Source: Acidobacteriota bacterium (lineage in GTDB: Bacteria > Acidobacteriota > Vicinamibacteria > Vicinamibacterales > 2-12-FULL-66-21). From it: a stretch of DNA of 17,405 nt. The notes under the pieces were generated by a model. It saw only the letters and a program-made list of their open reading frames with translations, was not told the DNA's origin and did no database searches. The DNA is taken from NCBI GenBank assembly GCA_013694845.1, contig JACDBQ010000245.1:1-17405 (forward strand), in the 5' to 3' direction. The position numbers were made by a program, and so were the translations under genes. Shown piece after piece: positions 9,283 to 16,318 of the stretch; positions within the stretch are counted from its first letter, which is position 1; every line of letters begins with the position of its first letter.

Positions 9283-9957
9283 ATGAGACAGCTGATTTTC
9301 AGCGCGGCAATATTGGCCGCCGTCACCACCGTCACCCTCGCGCAACCACCGGCACCCGCGGCTGCACCGAGCCAGGCCCCGGCCCCGCAAGCGGCACCCC
9401 GCCCAGCCAGCCCCGCCGGGAGTGCGCAGACACAAGTAGGGGGCCACTATGTCAAGGACGGCACCCGCGACCGCTACCAGGGAGGCAAGTGGATCGAAAT
9501 CACTTACGGGCGCCCGATCAAGCGCGGCCGCGACGTCTTCGGCAGCGGGGCAGACTACGGCAAGACGCTCAATGCGGGAGCCCCGCTGTGGCGGGCGGGT
9601 GCGAACATCTCGACGCGGCTCATGACTGAGGCGCCCCTGGTGTTGGGCGGCAAGACCGTTCCCCCGGGAGAGTACAGCCTCTTCGTGGAATTGAAGTCAC
9701 CGACCGAGTGGACGCTCATCGTCTCGTCCTATGGGGCCAAAAAGAGCGGCGGGGACAAGACGCCAGACACGCTGTGGGGCGCTTTCGACTACACGCCTGA
9801 CAAGGATGTCGCTCGTGTGCCGATGACGGTCGGCAAGAGCAACGCGTCGATCGATCAGCTGACCTGGGGCTTCTGCGATATCGACGCCGCTGGCGGCAAG
9901 ATCTTCCTCGCGTGGGACACCGCGAACGCGATGGCGCCGTTTACGGTGGCGAAGTAG
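9283..9957 (+). CDS. Secreted DUF2911 family protein
   Basis: The function is unknown. The 224-residue product has a signal peptide (MRQLIFSAAILAAVTTVTLA, cut near residue 20), then a Pro/Ala/Gln-rich linker at about 21-50 and a DUF2911 domain to the end. Domain hallmarks are ITYGRPIKRGRDVFG (73-87), LWRAGANISTRL, LVLGGKTVPPGEYSLF and EWTLIVS, the usual DUF2911 series of conserved short motifs. ATG 9283 follows GGAGGA about 9 nt upstream, a good ribosome site. The gene is divergent from clpC (193 nt apart) and convergent with lolD. No partner gene suggests a role. Confidence 0.88.
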   Translation: MRQLIFSAAILAAVTTVTLAQPPAPAAAPSQAPAPQAAPRPASPAGSAQTQVGGHYVKDGTRDRYQGGKWIEITYGRPIKRGRDVFGSGADYGKTLNAGAPLWRAGANISTRLMTEAPLVLGGKTVPPGEYSLFVELKSPTEWTLIVSSYGAKKSGGDKTPDTLWGAFDYTPDKDVARVPMTVGKSNASIDQLTWGFCDIDAAGGKIFLAWDTANAMAPFTVAK

Positions 9958-9972
9958 AAAGACGAAGGGCGA

Positions 9973-10064
9973 CACAAACGGTTGCCTCACAAGGCTCATA
10001 ATGGTCACGGGGAGCACTAAGAGAAACTTGGTGGCCTATGTGATCGTTGTGGGCCGTTGTGGGC
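9973..10064. repeat. Degenerate word repeat between DUF2911 gene and lolD
   Basis: The 152-nt gap between the two convergent stops (9958-10109) holds no gene. Within it CGTTGTGGGC occurs twice in tandem (10045-10054 and 10055-10064) and is followed by a decayed third copy. A loose reverse-complement counterpart with CACAAACGG and CTCATAATGG lies at about 9973-10003. Farther on, 10081-10109 has a GGTTGGTGGGTCGGTTCGTT run. This looks like a more decayed member of the spacer repeats seen elsewhere in the window. Pairing is weak and I would not call it a terminator. Confidence 0.5.
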
Positions 10065-10109
10065 TTCGTGGCTGAAAGCCGTCCGTCGGTTGGTGGGTCG
10101 GTTCGTTGG

Positions 10110-10784
10110 TCACGCCGGCGTCAGTCGGCCATCCGCGAGCCGCAGCACACGGTCACAGGCCGCGGCGAGCCGCGGGTTGTGGGTCGCGATCAGCGACGTC
10201 AGCCCACGCTCCTTGTGCATCTCGCGCAGCAGCGCGTGGAGCGTGTCGGCCGTGTGCTCGTCGAGGTCACCGGTGGGTTCGTCGGCCAGCAGGAGCGCCG
10301 GGCTCATGATCAGCGCCCGGGCGATGGCGACGCGCTGCTGCTCCCCTCCCGACATCATTCCTGGCCGGTGTTCGAGACGCTCGGCGAGACCGACGCGCCG
10401 CAGCAGCTCGTCCGCCCTCGCCCGCCCCTCGGCATGCGGGCGCCGGGCGATCCGCATCGGCATCTCGGCGTTCTCGACCGCGGTGAACTCCGGCAGCAGA
10501 TGATGGAACTGGAAGACGAACCCAACGTTCAGGTTGCGGAAGGCGACGACCTCCGCGTCCGACAGCGCCGTGAGATCCGTCTCGTTCAGACGCACCGACC
10601 CCGAATCCGCCGCGTCGAGCCCTCCCAGCACGTGCAGGAGCGTGCTCTTTCCTACTCCGGACGCACCAACCACGGCGACCATCTCACCCTTTTCGAGCGA
10701 GACGTCGAGCCCTTTCAGCACGAGCACCTTGCTGGTACCGACTTCGTAACTCTTCTCGACGCCGGAGGCGATCAGGAACGGCAT
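10110..10784 (-). CDS. lolD: LolD-type ABC transporter ATPase for lipoprotein release
   Basis: LolD powers extraction of outer-membrane lipoproteins from the inner membrane by the LolCDE complex. The 224-residue ATPase has Walker A GASGVGKST (40-48), a Q-loop in the LolD-characteristic FQFHHLLPEFTAVEN (91-105; Gln92), the signature MSGGEQQR (144-151), Walker B LLLADEP (164-170) with Glu169, and H-loop His202. The FHHLLPEF stretch separates it from MacB/FtsE relatives. It lies downstream of the lolC/E-type permease gene. The ATG at 10784 is preceded by a C-rich stretch without a ribosome site, and a 39-nt-arm inverted repeat ends 12 nt before the start. Confidence 0.92.
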   Translation of the reverse strand: MPFLIASGVEKSYEVGTSKVLVLKGLDVSLEKGEMVAVVGASGVGKSTLLHVLGGLDAADSGSVRLNETDLTALSDAEVVAFRNLNVGFVFQFHHLLPEFTAVENAEMPMRIARRPHAEGRARADELLRRVGLAERLEHRPGMMSGGEQQRVAIARALIMSPALLLADEPTGDLDEHTADTLHALLREMHKERGLTSLIATHNPRLAAACDRVLRLADGRLTPA

Positions 10785-10796
10785 GGGGGGGACAAT

Positions 10797-10899
10797 GGCA
10801 ATGCTGAATGCTGAATGTTGAATGCTGAGGTAAGGGGCAATGCCGAAGTCATAATTGTCTCCTTACTTCAGCATTCAACATTCAGCATTCAGCATTGTC
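10797..10899. repeat. Near-perfect long inverted repeat filling the lolF-lolD spacer
   Basis: Arms at 10797-10835 and 10861-10899 are 39-nt reverse complements with 37 matching positions by hand alignment, separated by a 25-nt loop. Each arm is a chain of AATGCTG and AATGTTG words closed by a GGTAAGG or AGTAAGG tail. On the minus strand the element begins one base after the lolF stop codon (10900) and ends 12 nt before the lolD start codon, so it is effectively the whole spacer. In RNA it would form a long hairpin just before lolD. No U-tract follows, so it is not a standard terminator. Confidence 0.95.
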
Positions 10900-12138
10900 T
10901 TACTGGTACCGCAGCGCCTGCGCTGGATCCAGCTTCGCCGCCTGGCGTGACGGGTAGATCGTCGCGATGAAGCAGATCACGATCGCGGAAATCACGACGA
11001 TCACGAAATCCGCCAGCTCGAGCCTGAACGGGACGTGGGAAATCTGGTAGACGTCGAGCGGCACTCTGACGAGCCTGTAGCGGTCGGCGACGTAGATGAC
11101 GATCCACCCGGCAATCGCGCCCGCCGTCGTCCCGATCAACCCGATCACCAGCCCCTGCAGCATGAAGATGCGTCGAATGCTCGCGGCGGAACTGCCCATC
11201 GTCTTCAGGATCGCGATGTCACGGCTCTTCTCCATCACGAGCAAGACGAGTGAGGCAACGATATTCAGGGCCGCCACCATGACGATCAGACCGATCGTGA
11301 CCGAGATCGCCAGTTTCTCGAGTGAGAGCGCGCTGAACAACGACTGGTTCAGATCGGACCAGTCCTGGGGCATGTATTCCGCGCCAAAACGGGTCGAGAT
11401 CGTATCGGCGATCTCGCGCGCCTCGAACATGTCGGCGACGCGCAGCTGAATCAGGTCGGGTTTGTCCCGGCCGGTGAGGCGTTTGGCTGACTCGAGATGC
11501 ACGAACGCGTAGGCCTCGTCGAACTCGAACAGCCCCAGACTGAACAGGCCGACGACCCGGAACCGCCGTTGCGTCGGGAACAACCCGACCGGCGACACCA
11601 CGCCTCCTTCGGGCGTCATCAAATACACGTCGTCGCCCAGGAACGTGCCCAACTTGCTCGCGAGCTCCCGGCCGATCAGGATGCCTGGGGGGCGACCGTC
11701 CACGGGCGTGAGCGCGCCGAGGCTGCCGCTCTGCATCGCCTTCTCGATCTCCGTCACCTCCGATTCGCGGTCCGGAACGATGCCCTTGATCGTGACGAAC
11801 CCGTTCCGGTTCGAGCCGACCATCATTCCCTGCCCGATGATGGCTGGCGCGGCGCCGATCACTCGCGGGACTTGCTTCAGCTTCGCGATGTCCTCTTCGA
11901 AATTCGTGATCCCGGCGCCGCCTCCCTTGAAGACAAAGATGTGGGCTGATGAACCCACGATCCGGTCGCGCAACTCCCCCTGGAGGCCTGTCATCAAGGC
12001 GAGCGCGATGAGCAGGGCCATGACGCCGACCATGACACCGAGCGTCGAAATGAGGGAAATCAATGAGATGAAGGCCTGCTTCCGCCGCGCGAGCAGATAA
12101 CGGATCGCGACGAACAGCTCGAACGGGAGGTTATTCAC
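10900..12138 (-). CDS. lolF: LolC/LolE family lipoprotein-releasing permease (possibly single LolF type)
   Basis: This is the membrane subunit that works with LolD to release lipoproteins to the periplasmic carrier LolA. The 412-residue product has a first membrane segment at about 25-50 (LISTLGVMVGVMALLIALAL), a large periplasmic domain (about 50-270) and three C-terminal membrane segments of FtsX type (about 275-305, 325-350 and 375-397). It ends in PSRQAAKLDPAQALRY, the typical LolC/LolE tail. The region SPVGLFPTQRRFRVVG is the loop conserved in this family. Start is GTG at 12138 (N-terminus MNNLPFELFVAIRYL); no strong ribosome site precedes it. Only one such permease gene is present next to lolD, so a homodimeric LolF-like arrangement is plausible; a second copy could exist outside the window. 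LolC versus LolE is not resolved from sequence. Confidence 0.9.
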   Translation of the reverse strand: MNNLPFELFVAIRYLLARRKQAFISLISLISTLGVMVGVMALLIALALMTGLQGELRDRIVGSSAHIFVFKGGGAGITNFEEDIAKLKQVPRVIGAAPAIIGQGMMVGSNRNGFVTIKGIVPDRESEVTEIEKAMQSGSLGALTPVDGRPPGILIGRELASKLGTFLGDDVYLMTPEGGVVSPVGLFPTQRRFRVVGLFSLGLFEFDEAYAFVHLESAKRLTGRDKPDLIQLRVADMFEAREIADTISTRFGAEYMPQDWSDLNQSLFSALSLEKLAISVTIGLIVMVAALNIVASLVLLVMEKSRDIAILKTMGSSAASIRRIFMLQGLVIGLIGTTAGAIAGWIVIYVADRYRLVRVPLDVYQISHVPFRLELADFVIVVISAIVICFIATIYPSRQAAKLDPAQALRYQ

Positions 12139-12147
12139 CGTCCGCGG

Positions 12148-12231
12148 GTAACCACAGTGGCGCAGAGATCCACAGGGATCTGTTGTCAGTCAGAGAAAGC
12201 CCGCTGTGGAGCTCCGGGCCTCTGTGGTGAC
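12148..12231. repeat. Imperfect inverted repeat of CCACAG words in the lysS-lolF spacer
   Basis: Arms at 12148-12180 and 12199-12231 are 33-nt reverse complements with 25 matching positions by hand alignment and an 18-nt loop. The words are forms of ACCACAGTGG, GCAGAG and TCCACAG. On the minus strand the element lies 36 nt after the lysS stop and 9 nt before the lolF GTG start. Similar CCACAGAG word chains occur, from memory, in spacers of several unrelated bacterial phyla. Confidence 0.85.
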
Positions 12232-12267
12232 AACCCTTCAGACGAAGACAGTGCTTCACGTTCGGCT

Positions 12268-13776
12268 TCACGTTCGCGGCCGCATCAAAGGAAAGAGTAT
12301 GACATCCCGGATGGACGGACTGTTGGTCAGCAGCATCACCAGGCGATCGATTCCGACGCCCTCTCCGGCGGTTGGGGGGAGGCCGTACTCGAGCGCCCGA
12401 ATGTAATCTTCGTCCATCGCGTGCGCCTCGTCATCGCCGGCGGCGCGGTCCCGCAGCTGCGCTTCGAAGCGGCGCCGCTGTTCGGCTGGATCGTTGAGCT
12501 CGCTGAACGCATTGGCGACTTCGAAGCCGCCGATGTAGAGCTCAAATCGTTCGACGGTGTCCGGGTCGTCGGGCCGCTGTTTGGAAAGCGGCGACACTTC
12601 CGTGGGAAAGTCGTAGACGAACGTCGGGTGCACGAGGTCGTCCTGGTTGAGACGTTCGAAGATCTCGGTGGCGATCTTGCCCGCGCCCCAGGATCTCTGG
12701 ACGTCGAGTCCCAGTTGCTTTGCGATGCCTGCCGCCCTCTCGCGGTCGCGCAGATCGGCATCGGCGATCGCCACACCGAGCGTTTCGGACGCCTTCAGCC
12801 GCGCGCCCTCCCGCAGCGAGATCCGCCGATACGGCGGCGCCAGCGAGATTTCGTGCTCGCCGAACCGGATCTGGTCCGTCCCAGTCGATTCGCGAGCGAC
12901 GAACGACAGCATTTCCTCGGTCATCACCATCAGGGCCTGATAGTCGCTGTAGGCCTGGTAGAACTCCAGCATCGTGAACTCGGGGTTGTGCTGGGTGGAG
13001 ATACCTTCATTACGAAAATTGCGGTTGATCTCGTAGACGCGCTCGATCCCACCGACGGTCAGCCGCTTGAGGTACAGCTCCGGCGCGATGCGCATGTAGA
13101 GCCGCATGTCGAGCGCATTGTGGTGCGTAACGAATGGACGTGCCAGCGCGCCGCCGGGGATCGGCTGCATCATCGGTGTTTCGACGTCCAGGTAGCCGCG
13201 CGAGTTGAGGAACGTTCGGATGGAGGCGAGCACCCGGCTGCGGATCTCGAACACGCGCCGCGACTCGGGGCTGACGATGAGATCAAGATAGCGTTGCCGG
13301 TAGCGAGTCTCGACATCGCTCAGACCGTGCCATTTCTCGGGGAGGGGGACGAAGCACTTCACCAGGAACTCGAGCTTCGCCCCCTTGATCGTCAGCTCGT
13401 TGGTCCGGGTCCGGAACAGCTGTCCCTCGACGCCGATGTAGTCGCCGAAGTCGAGCAGCTTGTAGATCGAGAAGTCGCGCTCGGGAAGAGCGTCCTGCCG
13501 GATATAGACCTGAATGCGCGTGCGGCCGTCCGAGATGACGAGAAAATTTGCCTTCCCGAACGCACGGATCGCGAGCACGCGTCCGGCGCAGCGAGTGGTG
13601 ATGGGGGCCCCATCGAGGTCTTCGCCCGTTTTGGCCGAATGCGCCTGCACCAGTGCGTCGACGGTATCGGTGGCGTCGAAGGTCCGCGGGTAAGGATCGA
13701 CGCCGAGGCGGATCAGTTCCTCGAAATTCGCCCGACGCTGGCGGAGCAGGTCAGATTCTCTAGCTTCTTCGGGCAC
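12268..13776 (-). CDS. lysS: Lysyl-tRNA synthetase, class II
   Basis: LysRS charges tRNA-Lys with lysine in the cytoplasm. The 502-residue product matches the usual class II length. It has an N-terminal OB-fold anticodon-binding domain (about 62-140) and then a class II catalytic core. Motif 1 is near FLNSRGYLDVETPMM (189-203), motif 2 is in NFRNEGISTQHNPEFTMLEF (253-272), and motif 3 is GEGVGIDRLVMLL (471-483). The start is GTG at 13776; GGAGA lies about 13 nt upstream, which is far, so the start is less certain than the family. The gene lies 57 nt after nusB and 129 nt before lolF on the same strand. No key residue appears lost. Confidence 0.96.
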   Translation of the reverse strand: MPEEARESDLLRQRRANFEELIRLGVDPYPRTFDATDTVDALVQAHSAKTGEDLDGAPITTRCAGRVLAIRAFGKANFLVISDGRTRIQVYIRQDALPERDFSIYKLLDFGDYIGVEGQLFRTRTNELTIKGAKLEFLVKCFVPLPEKWHGLSDVETRYRQRYLDLIVSPESRRVFEIRSRVLASIRTFLNSRGYLDVETPMMQPIPGGALARPFVTHHNALDMRLYMRIAPELYLKRLTVGGIERVYEINRNFRNEGISTQHNPEFTMLEFYQAYSDYQALMVMTEEMLSFVARESTGTDQIRFGEHEISLAPPYRRISLREGARLKASETLGVAIADADLRDRERAAGIAKQLGLDVQRSWGAGKIATEIFERLNQDDLVHPTFVYDFPTEVSPLSKQRPDDPDTVERFELYIGGFEVANAFSELNDPAEQRRRFEAQLRDRAAGDDEAHAMDEDYIRALEYGLPPTAGEGVGIDRLVMLLTNSPSIRDVILFPLMRPRT

Positions 13777-13833
13777 GTTTTTCTGATGTCTCCACGCCGC
13801 TGGCGCTGATGTGCGGGGGGCGTCCAGGCGTAT

Positions 13834-14271
13834 CTAGGAGCGCCGCAGCTCCTTCTTCACCGCGTCGAGCACGCCGTTCACGAACCCGACTGCTTCATCG
13901 CCGCTGAAGCTGCGCGCGAGCTCGATCGCTTCATTGATGATGACCTTGGACGGCGTCTCGCGCTCGACCAGCATCTCGTACACCGCCATGCGGAGCACGA
14001 TCCGGTCGATCACGGCCATGCGCTCGACCCGCCAGTTCTGCGCGTGTGCGGTGAGCATCGCGTCGAGCTCGTCCTGGCGTTCCAGCGTACCGCGGACGAC
14101 ACTGTTGGCGAACTCGCGTAGCGGCTCCCCCGGATCGGCCGCCTCATCCTGAAGAGGCCAGTATGACGCAATGGACTCGAACGCCCCCGCGCGGCCGACC
14201 TCACACTGGTAAAGCATCTGCAGCGCGGCTTCGCGTGCGCGCCGCTTCGCCTGCGGATCCACCGGTGTCAT
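13834..14271 (-). CDS. nusB: Transcription antitermination factor NusB
   Basis: NusB binds boxA RNA with NusE (S10) and supports antitermination on ribosomal RNA operons. The 145-residue protein is all-helical with family motifs AREAALQMLYQ (13-23), AVIDRIVLRMAVYEML (86-101), PSKVIINEAIELARSF (107-122) and a C-terminal FVNGVLD. Length is typical. Its ATG overlaps the ribH stop by four bases (ATGA, 14268-14271), so the two are very probably translated together. The ribH-nusB pairing is common across bacteria. Confidence 0.95.
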   Translation of the reverse strand: MTPVDPQAKRRAREAALQMLYQCEVGRAGAFESIASYWPLQDEAADPGEPLREFANSVVRGTLERQDELDAMLTAHAQNWRVERMAVIDRIVLRMAVYEMLVERETPSKVIINEAIELARSFSGDEAVGFVNGVLDAVKKELRRS

Positions 14272-14801
14272 GCCTCGCCGCCCGCCGAGAAGCCGAACGG
14301 CCGCGACGGAGGGCGCGCCGGGGGCCGGCCGAGACGACGAAACAGAATCGCCATCTCGATCGCCGCGGCCGCGGCTTCGCGCCCCTTGTTATCGGACCCT
14401 GGGCCGGCACGCTCCTCGGCCTGAGCCTCCGTGTCGGTTGTGAGCACGCCGAACGCGATCGGCACGCCGGTCTCACCGGCGGCCGCCATCACCCCGTGGG
14501 CCGCCGCGGCGGAGATGTACTCGAAGTGCGGGGTGGCGCCGCGGATCACGCAGCCGACCGTGATAATCGCGTCGAACCGGCCCGTCTCGGCCGCCGCCCG
14601 CGCGGCTTGCGGGAGCTCGAACGCACCCGGTACAACGAGCAGCTCGATGTCGGTATCGGCCGCACCCGCTTCGCGTAGCGCGGCCTGCGCCCCGTCACGC
14701 AACGCCGAAGTGATGTGGTCGTTGAATCTGGAGGCGATGACGGCGAATCGGAAACCCTCCGCCCGGGGAAGAGACGACTCGCCACCGGCTGCGGGACGCA
14801 C
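14268..14801 (-). CDS. ribH: 6,7-dimethyl-8-ribityllumazine synthase
   Basis: RibH condenses 5-amino-6-ribitylaminouracil with 3,4-dihydroxy-2-butanone 4-phosphate in the penultimate step of riboflavin synthesis. The 177-residue product has SRFN (24-27), VVPGAFELP (56-64) and GCVIRGATPHFEYI (83-96), including the active-site His at 92. It also has FGVLTTDT (117-124), ER at 130-131 aligning with the phosphate-binding Arg, and NKGREAA (138-144). A C-terminal extension rich in Pro and Arg (about 158-177) is not part of the core fold. Start is GTG at 14801, 3 nt after the upstream crotonase stop, with AAGGGG as ribosome site about 6 nt before it. No other riboflavin gene is in view. Confidence 0.94.
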   Translation of the reverse strand: MRPAAGGESSLPRAEGFRFAVIASRFNDHITSALRDGAQAALREAGAADTDIELLVVPGAFELPQAARAAAETGRFDAIITVGCVIRGATPHFEYISAAAAHGVMAAAGETGVPIAFGVLTTDTEAQAEERAGPGSDNKGREAAAAAIEMAILFRRLGRPPARPPSRPFGFSAGGEA

Positions 14802-14804
14802 CTA

Positions 14805-15602
14805 TCACCCCTTGAACTCGGCCTTGCGTTTCTCGAGGAATGCCCGCGTGCCCTCGCGCATATCCTCTGTGCTCGCCACCAGACCGAAGAGCGTGGCCTC
14901 GAAGACCTGCGCGTCGGCAAGCCCCATGTCGAGCCCTTTGTTGACCGCGTCGAGGATGTAGCGCACCGCGACCGGCGCCTTGGCCGCGAGCGATGCCGCG
15001 AGCTTTCTCACGTCCACCATGAGTTCCGCCGCTGGAACCACACGGTTCACCAGGCCGAGCCTGTGCGCTTCCGGGGCCATGATGTGATCGCCCGTGAGCA
15101 GCAGTTCGAGCGCCCGTCCGCGCCCGATCAAGCGCGCGAGCCGCTGGGTTCCGGCATAGCCCGGAATGATGCCGAGGTTGATCTCGGGTTGCCCGAGCCG
15201 AGCCGTGTCCGCGGCAATGCGCAACGTGCACGCCATCGCCAGTTCGCAGCCGCCGCCGAGCGCGAAACCGTTGATCGCCGCAATGACCGGCTTGCCGAGG
15301 TTTTCGATGAGATCGAAAATGTGTTGACCGAGCATGGCGTGCTCGCGGCCGCTCGTCGGTGTCTGCACCGACAGCTCGTTGATGTCGGCCCCGGCGATGA
15401 ACGATTTCTCCCCCGCCCCGGTGACGATCACGCATCTCACGGCCTCATCGTGTTTGCAGGCGAGGATGACGCGCCGGAGCTCGTCGAGCGTCCGGCCATT
15501 CAGCGCGTTGAGCACCTTCGGACGGTTGATCGTGATGGTCGCGACCCCGGCCTCCGTCTCGAAGAGAAGGTTTTCAAGATTGTCGGGAGCTTTGGCAGTC
15601 AT
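14805..15602 (-). CDS. Enoyl-CoA hydratase/crotonase family protein
   Basis: This 265-residue protein probably hydrates 2-enoyl-CoA (crotonyl-CoA or similar) in fatty acid or amino acid degradation. The oxyanion-hole segment KSFIAGADI (66-74) is present. Both catalytic glutamates of true hydratases are kept: Glu120 in GGGCELAMAC and Glu140 in GQPEINLGIIPGYAGTQRL. Length is typical of crotonases. The substrate cannot be read from sequence. ATG 15602 has GGAG 5-6 nt upstream, and TATACT (minus strand, 15618-15613) could be a -10 box without a recognisable -35. It sits between the YciH-like gene and ribH, an odd metabolic neighbour among translation and cofactor genes, with no other beta-oxidation gene nearby. 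Confidence 0.92.
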   Translation of the reverse strand: MTAKAPDNLENLLFETEAGVATITINRPKVLNALNGRTLDELRRVILACKHDEAVRCVIVTGAGEKSFIAGADINELSVQTPTSGREHAMLGQHIFDLIENLGKPVIAAINGFALGGGCELAMACTLRIAADTARLGQPEINLGIIPGYAGTQRLARLIGRGRALELLLTGDHIMAPEAHRLGLVNRVVPAAELMVDVRKLAASLAAKAPVAVRYILDAVNKGLDMGLADAQVFEATLFGLVASTEDMREGTRAFLEKRKAEFKG

Positions 15603-15633
15603 CGAAACTCCGAGTATAACTTTTCCACGCGCA

Positions 15634-15981
15634 TCACCCCTTCACCGCGTGGCCCTTACCGGTCAGGTGATCGCGGACTCGGTCACGAAGGTCTCCCTGC
15701 AGCTCGATCGCCGTCTCCCGCACGGCGCCACCACAACCGCAGGCGCGCTTCAGCTCCTGCAGGAGCTCCCGCAGGAACACCTCGTTTCGCGGCAGCCCGT
15801 CCACCACCGTCACCGTCTTGCCTCCGCGGCCTGCCTTCTCGATCCGCAGCTTCGCCACCAGCCGCGGCGGGACCGGCGCGTTCGTCGACCGCGACGAACA
15901 CCTGCACTCCCCCGTCGGCCAGCCGCAGCCTGGACACACGCGACCGAATTTCGTGGAATAGACCAGACGCCTGTCAGCCAT
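15634..15981 (-). CDS. yciH: YciH/SUI1 family translation initiation factor, eIF1-like
   Basis: Bacterial relatives of eukaryotic/archaeal eIF1 bind the 30S subunit; their role in bacteria is not settled. The 115-residue protein ends in the SUI1 fold with GRGGKTVTVVDGLP (51-64), LLQELKRACGCGGAV (73-87) and IELQGDLRDRV (92-102), all diagnostic. The N-terminal part has CPGC (16-19) and CRC (26-28), four cysteines that could bind a metal such as zinc. ATG 15981 starts MADRRLVYST, as in homologues; no ribosome site is visible. It lies 31 nt before the crotonase start, with a word-repeat array upstream. Confidence 0.92.
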   Translation of the reverse strand: MADRRLVYSTKFGRVCPGCGWPTGECRCSSRSTNAPVPPRLVAKLRIEKAGRGGKTVTVVDGLPRNEVFLRELLQELKRACGCGGAVRETAIELQGDLRDRVRDHLTGKGHAVKG

Positions 15982-16037
15982 GGGGAATGACCATTGAGGG
16001 CAGCACGCGAGAGGAACAGCGCTGGATCAAACCCTGA

Positions 16038-16143
16038 AACCGTGTTGAACCGTGTTGAACCGTGGCTGGAGCCGTATTGAACCGTGGCCGGAGCCAAGTT
16101 GCACCGTGACGAAAGCCGTGTCGAACCGTGGGTTCGAACCGTG
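16038..16143. repeat. Array of degenerate AACCGTG words between the 57-aa gene and yciH
   Basis: Two 10-nt units AACCGTGTTG (16038-16047 and 16048-16057) are followed by three 22-nt units (16058-16079, 16080-16101, 16102-16123), each starting (A/C)ACCGTG. A decayed copy then leads to the palindrome GGTTCGAACC. The array ends 1 nt before the stop codon of the small membrane protein gene. It carries the exact 11-mer AACCGTGGCTG (16058-16068), which recurs on the opposite strand at 17284-17274. Confidence 0.85.
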
Positions 16144-16144
16144 C

Positions 16145-16318
16145 CTACAGCGGCAGCGGATACATGAGCCACCCAAGCACGACCGCCGCGGCCAGGAAGC
16201 CGCCCAGCATCATCCCTCCAAGGCGCAGCTGGTCGCCCGGCTCGTCGCGCAGTAGCACGGCGAAAACGAGCGAGACGAAGAATGCGAAGAGCGCGAGCAG
16301 CAGAAAGTGGTCGGTCAC
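16145..16318 (-). CDS. Small two-helix membrane protein, 57 residues
   Basis: I do not recognise a family. The product has two membrane segments: FLLLALFAFFVSLVFAVLL (5-23) and a Gly/Ala-rich one at about 34-53, joined by a charged loop RDEPGDQLR. Start is GTG at 16318, overlapping the DUF6677 stop as GTGA (16315-16318), which strongly supports translation by coupling. Longer upstream starts would read through the DUF6677 gene in another frame and are unlikely. It is the last gene of a three-gene membrane cassette and ends directly at a word-repeat array. Confidence 0.7.
   Translation of the reverse strand: MTDHFLLLALFAFFVSLVFAVLLRDEPGDQLRLGGMMLGGFLAAAVVLGWLMYPLPL

Noticed and set aside
9141..9335. 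Minus-strand 64-codon frame in the clpC upstream region
   Set aside because: It overlaps the DUF2911 signal peptide on the other strand and the probable clpC promoter; its composition is arbitrary and it has no motif.
10797..10899. Intrinsic (rho-independent) terminator
   Set aside because: The stem is long and AT/GC mixed with a 25-nt loop, and no T-run follows on either strand.
12157..13809. Long plus-strand open frame (about 550 codons) opposite lysS
   Set aside because: It is antisense to lysS, whose class II motifs are all present. The translated product is low-complexity, Arg- and Asp-rich, with no recognisable domain. It is a GC-rich shadow frame.
14715..16037. Long plus-strand open frame opposite ribH, crotonase and yciH
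   Set aside because: It spans three well-supported minus-strand genes and reads into the repeat array. Its composition is that of a shadow frame.
16124..16143. tRNA T-arm-like GGTTCGAACC
   Set aside because: The palindrome is part of the AACCGTG word array; no acceptor stem, anticodon arm or D-arm can be built around it.
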